Source of the DNA: Dyadobacter fermentans DSM 18053
GTDB lineage: Bacteria > Bacteroidota > Bacteroidia > Cytophagales > Spirosomataceae
Length of the DNA: 64,000 nt
Direction: 5' to 3'
Assembly: GCF_000023125.1 (NCBI RefSeq)
Contig: NC_013037.1
Span: 868,001 to 932,000 of the forward strand
The translations under genes and the position numbers were made by a program. Position 1 is the stretch's first letter, and every line of letters starts with the position of its first letter. The notes under the pieces were generated by a model. It was not told the DNA's origin, made no database searches, and worked only from the letters and a program-made list of their open reading frames with translations. Shown here piece by piece: positions 58,501 through 64,000 of the stretch.

Positions 58501-58797
58501 ATGAAATACATCCTCATCATTGCCCTGACCGCCCTCACCGGCGTCATGGCTACCGCCCAGTCCCGTTTCAAAACAGACGAGTCGATTGGCAAACAATTGA
58601 AAAACGGCACAGCGCCCGGGTTGCTATTCAGCAAAGATGTAGTCGTCAAAAAAGACACACTGCCCAAGCCGGCAGCCACCGGCGGTTATGGCAAACAGCT
58701 CCGGACCAATTCCCTGCCCGGCGGGTTGTACAAACCAGCCTCGGAGGCAAAGCCCGAAGCGAGTCCCGCCATACCGGTGAAGCGGGAAGGAGAATAG
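58501..58797 (+). CDS. Small secreted protein with internal repeat
   Basis: 98 residues from the ATG at 58501. Signal peptide MKYILIIALTALTGVMATAQ. Two similar short segments, GKQLKNGTAPGLLFSK and GKQLRTNSLPGGLYKP, follow each other about 33 residues apart. A proline- and alanine-rich tail ends it. It starts 17 bases after the tail-fibre-like gene and shares its terminator, so it probably works with it. No family recognised. Confidence 0.6.
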   Translation: MKYILIIALTALTGVMATAQSRFKTDESIGKQLKNGTAPGLLFSKDVVVKKDTLPKPAATGGYGKQLRTNSLPGGLYKPASEAKPEASPAIPVKREGE

Positions 58798-58803
58798 TCT
58801 TAA

Positions 58804-58851
58804 AAAGCAAGAGGCCGTCTCAAATCAATTTTTGAGACGGCCTCTTGCTTT
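58804..58851. terminator. Bidirectional terminator, 21-bp perfect stem
   Basis: Left arm 58804-58824 and right arm 58831-58851 (AAAGCAAGAGGCCGTCTCAAA type) pair completely around a 6-base loop. T-runs on both strands serve the convergent genes. Confidence 0.88.
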
Positions 58852-58860
58852 GTCAACCCG

Positions 58861-59259
58861 TCAGGGGCAAACAGCCTCACTTACACCGTCGTAAACGACC
58901 ATTTTCGCTGGCGCAATATTAGCGTTGCAAGGGCCAACCGCCTTGTTGTCCAGCTCTGCCTGAGGGTCATAATGAAACTGCAATTGAAAGATCGTATCCC
59001 GTTTTATCAGTGATTGCGGAAGATTAATCACTGCTGCCACATAAACTTCGTTCCCGGGGCTGCTGCTTTCCATTTTTGTTGCGTACGGCGTCGGTTTCAG
59101 CAGTCGGACCAGATGCGTTTCCTTTTTTGTCGGGCAATAATCGGTCAGGTACACGGCCGGAATGCATTGAATTTCCGACACCGGGCCGGCATTGTCTTTG
59201 TTGCAACCGAGCAAAGCGAGAACCGCCCCGACTGATGCTATTTTTTTACTGAACCACAT
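58861..59259 (-). CDS. Lipoprotein of unknown function
   Basis: 132 residues from the ATG at 59259 (MWFSKKIASVG); further upstream in-frame codons lack a signal peptide. Lipobox LLGC (Cys19). Three further Cys (IQCIPAVYLTDYC, VGPCNAN, EAVCP) may form disulphides in a small beta domain. No recognised family. Its neighbours are on the opposite strand. Confidence 0.58.
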   Translation of the reverse strand: MWFSKKIASVGAVLALLGCNKDNAGPVSEIQCIPAVYLTDYCPTKKETHLVRLLKPTPYATKMESSSPGNEVYVAAVINLPQSLIKRDTIFQLQFHYDPQAELDNKAVGPCNANIAPAKMVVYDGVSEAVCP

Positions 59260-59526
59260 ATCTAAAGGCTTTGGAATAACTGAATGAATTTCAGATAGCA
59301 ATGTCATTAATATACTTTGTATGAGATGTATTCCGGCAACTGATGGTTGTAATGCAAGTTCGACGCTGTGCTGATGAGCGTTTCCCAGATTTAACGACGC
59401 CGAAGCTTACCGCGCTTCACTTACAGCCATCTTTCTGGAATGTATACAATATTGAGATATCTTCCCGGAAAAGGCATGGTATGATTATTGTTGCGCCTGG
59501 CGAAGAACTTTTTACAACCAAATATT

Positions 59527-59787
59527 ATGCAAAACGCGACAGACAAAATCAAAGAGGGGGCCGAACAGGCCGTGGAAGTTGTGGCAAACAATCAAAACGT
59601 AGGGACAACCGAGCGGATTATTTCCGGAATTGCGGCTGTGGCGCTTGGGGCTTATGCGGTACAGAAAAAGAATACGCTGCTGGGGAAAGGGTTGACGGCA
59701 GTAAGCGGATTCCTGCTCACCCGTGCGACAACCGGTTTTTGCCCTCTGAATAAGGCCATAGGACGTAATAGCCTGCTCGCTACCTGA
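59527..59787 (+). CDS. Small membrane protein, YgaP-like DUF2892
   Basis: 86 residues from the ATG at 59527. Two hydrophobic segments (IISGIAAVALGAYAV and LGKGLTAVSGFLLTRATTG) and the closing TGFCPLNKAIGRN are the signature of the DUF2892/YgaP-type membrane domain. Function unknown; often next to rhodanese domains, absent here. Confidence 0.75.
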   Translation: MQNATDKIKEGAEQAVEVVANNQNVGTTERIISGIAAVALGAYAVQKKNTLLGKGLTAVSGFLLTRATTGFCPLNKAIGRNSLLAT

Positions 59788-59957
59788 TCGGCGGGATAAT
59801 TCCATGAAATGTACGAAGATGTTTTCCCACCGGCAAACCTGACGGCGTAGGTAAACTAATTGCTGCAATTGATCCAAAATCATCCAATCGTAACAGTAAC
59901 AGTTCCGATAATTGGCGGATTTGTTAGTACCTTGTCGGCAAGACATTAACACAAAGT

Positions 59958-61205
59958 ATGTATTCGGAGGAAGAAATTCAGCGGGATATTGAAAGGGTAA
60001 GAAGTATTGCGGTGATCCCCAATCTACTTGATGTGATTTGCGAAACGACCGGAATGGGATTTGCTGCTGTTGCCAGGGTTACCGAAACAAGATGGATTAC
60101 ATGCAGCGTCCGTGACGATATCCGGTTTGGCCTGGTGCCGGGAAGTGAGCTGGAAATCAGAACCACCATTTGTGATGAAATCCGGGATTCCCATCAGCCT
60201 GTCATCATCGATCATGTGCGGGAAAGTCCGCAGTTTTGCAACCATCATACACCGCTCATGTATGGTTTTCAGAGCTACATTTCTTTTCCTATCATACTCA
60301 AATCGGGTATGTTTTTTGGCACGCTGTGCGCGATCGATCCGGAGCCGCGACAGCTCCAAAAATCGGGTATCGTCAAAATGTTTGCCGCTTTTACCGATCT
60401 AATCGCATTTCATCTTGAGCAAAGTGATTTGCTAAGTAACAGCAGCGAGATCAACCGCGAGCTAAACCGCCAACTGATCAACTCACGTGATGAAAACCGG
60501 CAGTACCAGCATATAACAAGTCATACCCTTCAGGAGCCGCTGCGCAAGCTGAGCGTATTTACTGGTATGCTGATAAATGCAATATCTGAGAATCAACTCG
60601 ATAAAGCCGAGCTATTGGCATTGCGCATTAAGCGTGGTGCAGACCGGTTTTCGCTTTTGATCAAAGACCTTACAGATTTTTCTAATTTGAATGCAGGCGG
60701 TCAGGCTTTGCAGCAAACGGATCTGAGCGAAATTATCGACGTGGTTCAAATTAAAATGCAGGACCAACTGGATGCAAAGACAGCCGATGTGCTGGTCGGC
60801 AATATGCCAGTGATACAGGTTTACCCGGATCAAATTGCACAACTGTTTTATCATCTTTTTGATAATGCAATAAAATTCTCGCGTCCAGGCACGCCGCTTA
60901 AGATTTCGGTCACCTCGGGAAAACATATTGCTGACGGCGCCGGCCCGCAGTTGTCTGCCAATAAGGAATATGTTGAGATCAGAATTTCAGATAACGGGAT
61001 CGGGATTGAAGAATCGCAGCTCGAACAGATTTTTGATATTTTTTCTCAGTTGCCGACCGAGATCTTTGTGGAAGGCGTCGGTTCCGGGCTGAGTCTGTGC
61101 CGGAAGATTGTCAGAAATCATTTTGGGCAGATCACCATCGATTCCTCAGTGGGAAGTGGAACGGTCGTTTCAGTAATCTTGCCATTGGAAAAAGCACTCG
61201 CGTAA
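59958..61205 (+). CDS. Soluble GAF-domain histidine kinase
   Basis: 415 residues, no membrane segment. GAF domain at about 10-155 (NLLDVICETTGMGFAAVARVTE, FGTLCAIDPEPRQL). HisKA motif HITSHTLQEPLRKLSVF with His189, and HATPase with FYHLFDNAIKFS and ISDNGIGIEESQLEQIFDIF. The LQEPLRK H-box is typical of bacteriophytochrome-like kinases, but no chromophore domain is present. There is no response-regulator gene nearby, so it is an orphan. Confidence 0.88.
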   Translation: MYSEEEIQRDIERVRSIAVIPNLLDVICETTGMGFAAVARVTETRWITCSVRDDIRFGLVPGSELEIRTTICDEIRDSHQPVIIDHVRESPQFCNHHTPLMYGFQSYISFPIILKSGMFFGTLCAIDPEPRQLQKSGIVKMFAAFTDLIAFHLEQSDLLSNSSEINRELNRQLINSRDENRQYQHITSHTLQEPLRKLSVFTGMLINAISENQLDKAELLALRIKRGADRFSLLIKDLTDFSNLNAGGQALQQTDLSEIIDVVQIKMQDQLDAKTADVLVGNMPVIQVYPDQIAQLFYHLFDNAIKFSRPGTPLKISVTSGKHIADGAGPQLSANKEYVEIRISDNGIGIEESQLEQIFDIFSQLPTEIFVEGVGSGLSLCRKIVRNHFGQITIDSSVGSGTVVSVILPLEKALA

Positions 61206-61222
61206 GTGCTACCAACGCCCGA

Positions 61223-64000
61223 TCAATCGGCCTCGAAAGCATTGTTGTGGACTGGCCGTTTGTTTCTGCGGGCCCGGTACTCGGTCGGGAGCATGCTGAA
61301 TTTTGCCTTAAATGACTTGGCGAAATAATTAGGGGCGGTAAAACCGGTCATGTAGGAGATTTGTGAAACGCTCAGGTCGCTGTTTTCGAGCAGCACGGCT
61401 GCTTTTTCCAGTTTAATGGAACGAATGAATTCGATAGGGGTCTGGCCGCTCATTTCCAGCACTTTGCTATATAAACTTCCCCTGCTCATGCCGACGTGTT
61501 TGCTCAGGTTTTCCACGCTAAGCTGGGAGGTAAGCAGATTATCCTCAATGTAGTCCAGCATATCTTTCAACAGTTTTTCCTGACCGGATTGAATTTGAGG
61601 GTCCTGACCTGAAATTTTAATATGGCGCGAATACACCCCTTTCAAGAGCCTATTGAGCAGAATGAGATTGTTGATCTTTGCATTAAGAATGTCAAAGTTG
61701 AAAGGTTTGGTGAGATAATCATTGGCGCCCGAGTTGAGCCCTTCGAGTTGCTGTTGCTCGCCGGTTGAGGCAGTCAGCAGAATGATCGGAATGTGTTTCG
61801 TGCGCTTATCTGCCTTGATTTTCTCGCTCAATGCAATGCCGTCCATCTCGGGCATTGCCACATCGCTGACAATCAGCTCGGGATGGTGGCTAAGCGTCTT
61901 CTGCCAGCCCTCCTTGCCGTTGCAGGCTTCGGTTACACGGTAATACTGCATCAGATTCTCTTTCAGATATTGTCTGAATTCGTCATTGTCTTCGATGATC
62001 AGCACGTTGGAAGGCTCGTCCGCAGGCACCTTTTCCAGCCTCCCGACCGGCGCGGATATCGGGCCTTGCTGCTGTTCCGGTCCCTCGGGCAGCTCATGCG
62101 CGGGAACGACTTCGCATCCGGCATGGATCGGCAGCTGGACACGAAAAGTACTGCCCAGCCCCGGCCGGCTCTCGACGGAGATATACCCCTTGTGCAGCTG
62201 AACAAATTCCCGGACGATGGAAAGGCCGATGCCGCTTCCCTGATTGAGTACAGAGTGCGTTGAATCGTCTTGAAAAAAGCGCTCGAAGATTTTTTCGTGT
62301 TTGTCTTCTGAAATCCCGATCCCGGTATCGGTGATGGCAATTTCCAGCCAGGAATCGCCCGCCGGGCTATGATGCTGATCAATGGTGAGACTTACCTGTC
62401 CACCGCCCTGTGTGAATTTGGAAGCATTTGACAGCAGGTTGAACAATATTCTTTCGAGCTTATTGGCGTCGAAATCCATGAAGAGATGCGCTATCGAGCT
62501 TTGGACGCTGAAATTAATGCCTTTACGCACGAACAGATCGCTGAATTGACCGCAAGTATCTTCAATGAAGGAAACGATGTCCTTTCTGGCGAGCTCCAGA
62601 CTCAGTTCCTGTTGTTGCATGTTTTTGAAGTCCAGCAGATGATCTACCAGGTTCAGCAGCCTTTTGGCATTTCGTTTAATGGCCACAACCGGCGCATGCA
62701 GCTCAGTTTCCCGTGTTTTGGTAAGCACACTGTCAATCGGGGCCAGAATGAGCGCTATCGGTGTTCTGAACTCGTGGCTCAGATTGGTAAGGAATTTGAT
62801 TTTCAGCTTATCAAGCTCGCGTGCCTGCTGTTCTTCGGCCTCGCGCTGCTGCCGCTGGAATTCCCGTTTGAGCTTCTTGATTCCCCTGCGCCGCATGATG
62901 AGTACGATCACAAAAGGGGTTAGGATATACAGCAGATAGGCGTAGATGGTCAGGTAAAAAGGCGGTTCCACTACAACAGCCACGGAGGTGGTATGCCCGT
63001 TCCAGTTGACACCGTCGGTGCTGGCCTGTACCTGAAAAACATAGTCGCCAGGGCTGAGATTGGTGTAGCTGGCCACGTTATTGGTGCCGGTGTGGTTCCA
63101 TTCGGACTGCATGCCCTTCATCCGGTGGCGGTACTGGATTTGTCGGGGGTTGGTATAATCCAGGGCGGCAAAGCCGATAGAGAAATTCTGCTTGTAATTG
63201 AGCCGTATCGCTGTGGCCACCGAAATGTCCGCATCAATGAAATTGGAGTCCGCCGACGTAACGTTGTGGTTCCCAATTCGGAGATCTTTGAGTATAATGG
63301 GAGCCCCTTTCTTGGTGGAGGGCAGGCTTCGTGTGTCGATGTAGTTGAATCCATCGATTCCGCCGAAGAAAAGCGTGTTGTCTTTGGTCCTCAATCCCGA
63401 ACCCAACACGAATGTCTTGTTTTGTATTCCATTATAGGTCGTATAATTCGTGAATTTCCTGCTGTTTGGATCAAAATAGCTGATTCCCTGATTGGTACTT
63501 ACCCAAATGCGTCCCTGAGCATCCTCCAAAACCTTGTTGACGATGTTACTGGCCAGCCCTTCCTTTGCTGAAAAGGTGGTAAACCTTTTGGACCGGGGAT
63601 TATAGAGCGCCAGTCCCTCACCGGATGTGCCCACCCAGATGTTGCCCTGCCGGTCTTCCAAAATGGAATACACAATGTTGCTCGGCAAATTACTGTTCTG
63701 TTTGTTGAGCAGCCGGGAGGTCTGGCTTACCGGATCAAACACGGCAATGCCTGTCCCGTGCGAACCGATCCAGAGCAACCCTTCCCGGTCCTGGATAATG
63801 TCCCGGATGTATGCATTCAGCGGGATAACCCTGTCGGCCATGGGCACGCCGGGACGATAAAACCTTTTGAATTTTTGGGTAGCAGGATCGAATTGGTGCA
63901 GTCCGCCGCCATTCGAACCAATCCATATCTTCCCTGTCCGGTCTTTTCTTACGACAAAAATGTCGTTGTTGCTGAGCGAGGCAGAGTCTTTGCCACTGGT
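61223..64000 (-). CDS. Hybrid two-component sensor (HTCS), 5'-truncated by the window
   Basis: The frame stays open to the window's end, so the N-terminus lies beyond 64000. Visible order on the minus strand: two-component regulator propeller repeats (IWIGSNGGGLHQFDP, LLWIGSHGTGIAVFDP), a Y_Y_Y domain (YRHRMKGMQSEWNHTGTNNVASY), a membrane helix, HisKA (FLTNLSHEFRTPIALILAP), HATPase, a REC domain (LIIEDNDEFRQYL, IVSDVAMPEMDG) and an AraC helix-turn-helix (SVENLSKHVGMSRGSLYSKVL, SQISYMTGFTAPNYFAKSF). It senses a periplasmic ligand, often a glycan, and acts as its own regulator. Confidence 0.94.
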   Translation of the reverse strand, partial: TSGKDSASLSNNDIFVVRKDRTGKIWIGSNGGGLHQFDPATQKFKRFYRPGVPMADRVIPLNAYIRDIIQDREGLLWIGSHGTGIAVFDPVSQTSRLLNKQNSNLPSNIVYSILEDRQGNIWVGTSGEGLALYNPRSKRFTTFSAKEGLASNIVNKVLEDAQGRIWVSTNQGISYFDPNSRKFTNYTTYNGIQNKTFVLGSGLRTKDNTLFFGGIDGFNYIDTRSLPSTKKGAPIILKDLRIGNHNVTSADSNFIDADISVATAIRLNYKQNFSIGFAALDYTNPRQIQYRHRMKGMQSEWNHTGTNNVASYTNLSPGDYVFQVQASTDGVNWNGHTTSVAVVVEPPFYLTIYAYLLYILTPFVIVLIMRRRGIKKLKREFQRQQREAEEQQARELDKLKIKFLTNLSHEFRTPIALILAPIDSVLTKTRETELHAPVVAIKRNAKRLLNLVDHLLDFKNMQQQELSLELARKDIVSFIEDTCGQFSDLFVRKGINFSVQSSIAHLFMDFDANKLERILFNLLSNASKFTQGGGQVSLTIDQHHSPAGDSWLEIAITDTGIGISEDKHEKIFERFFQDDSTHSVLNQGSGIGLSIVREFVQLHKGYISVESRPGLGSTFRVQLPIHAGCEVVPAHELPEGPEQQQGPISAPVGRLEKVPADEPSNVLIIEDNDEFRQYLKENLMQYYRVTEACNGKEGWQKTLSHHPELIVSDVAMPEMDGIALSEKIKADKRTKHIPIILLTASTGEQQQLEGLNSGANDYLTKPFNFDILNAKINNLILLNRLLKGVYSRHIKISGQDPQIQSGQEKLLKDMLDYIEDNLLTSQLSVENLSKHVGMSRGSLYSKVLEMSGQTPIEFIRSIKLEKAAVLLENSDLSVSQISYMTGFTAPNYFAKSFKAKFSMLPTEYRARRNKRPVHNNAFEAD

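Overview
The window looks like chromosomal DNA of a Gram-negative Bacteroidota in the order Cytophagales. A Dyadobacter- or Spirosoma-like genome is my best guess, from moderate-to-high GC and gene content; this is inference, since no marker gene is present. The lineage evidence is a type IX secretion (T9SS) sorting domain, a SusC/SusD pair with an ECF sigma/FecR switch, several LytS-type kinase/LytTR regulator pairs, a hybrid two-component sensor, AraC and HxlR regulators, and promoter elements of the Bacteroidota type (-7 TAnnTTTG). No rRNA, tRNA, phage, integrase, transposase or CRISPR locus was seen.

Layout. 0-8 kb: a 5'-truncated T9SS surface protein, a propeller lipoprotein, a dihaem cytochrome c, a scar made of an aldo/keto reductase fragment and an internally deleted AraC gene, and an isoquinoline-oxidoreductase-type molybdenum hydroxylase (alpha and beta subunits). 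8-15 kb: a LytS/LytTR pair, small secreted proteins, an alpha/beta hydrolase, a divergent HxlR/quinone-reductase-like pair sharing an operator, and an ABC-F ATPase. 15-18 kb: a surface-glycan block (glycosyltransferase, FkbM methyltransferase, flippase), AT-rich in the flippase. 18-22 kb: a GH43-like enzyme, then a sigma factor with a membrane-anchored beta-barrel protein. 22-29 kb: RidA, MocR, a PanE-like reductase and an SDR, then DUF72, a RibD/DHFR-like reductase, and a DGPF protein with its ECF42-type sigma factor. 29-37 kb: two more LytS/LytTR pairs around a second dihaem cytochrome and a lipoprotein operon (PQQ-type propeller, hydrolase). 37-40 kb: alcohol dehydrogenase, acetyltransferase, a dehydrogenase remnant, a cupin and an AraC regulator. 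40.3-41.6 kb: a large array of about 24 stem-loop repeat units in two opposed orientations. 42-49 kb: SusD, SusC with STN domain, FecR and a divergent ECF sigma factor. 49-54 kb: a Crp/Fnr regulator, envelope proteins, and a BlaI / M56-TonB / OmpH operon with two BlaI-like operators. 54-56 kb: a cysteine-rich copper-binding protein, a Panacea-type toxin-antitoxin pair and a GNAT enzyme. 56-64 kb: a repetitive head/tail-fibre-like secreted protein with a small partner, a GAF histidine kinase, and a 5'-truncated hybrid sensor.

The genes point to an envelope- and redox-rich lifestyle: glycan uptake and hydrolysis, periplasmic electron transfer from molybdenum hydroxylases to cytochrome c, and many compact local regulators controlling their neighbours. 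The least explained element is the stem-loop array at 40.3-41.6 kb, whose stems show paired substitutions. The Panacea pair with its unfamiliar partner is the best candidate for a poorly described system.
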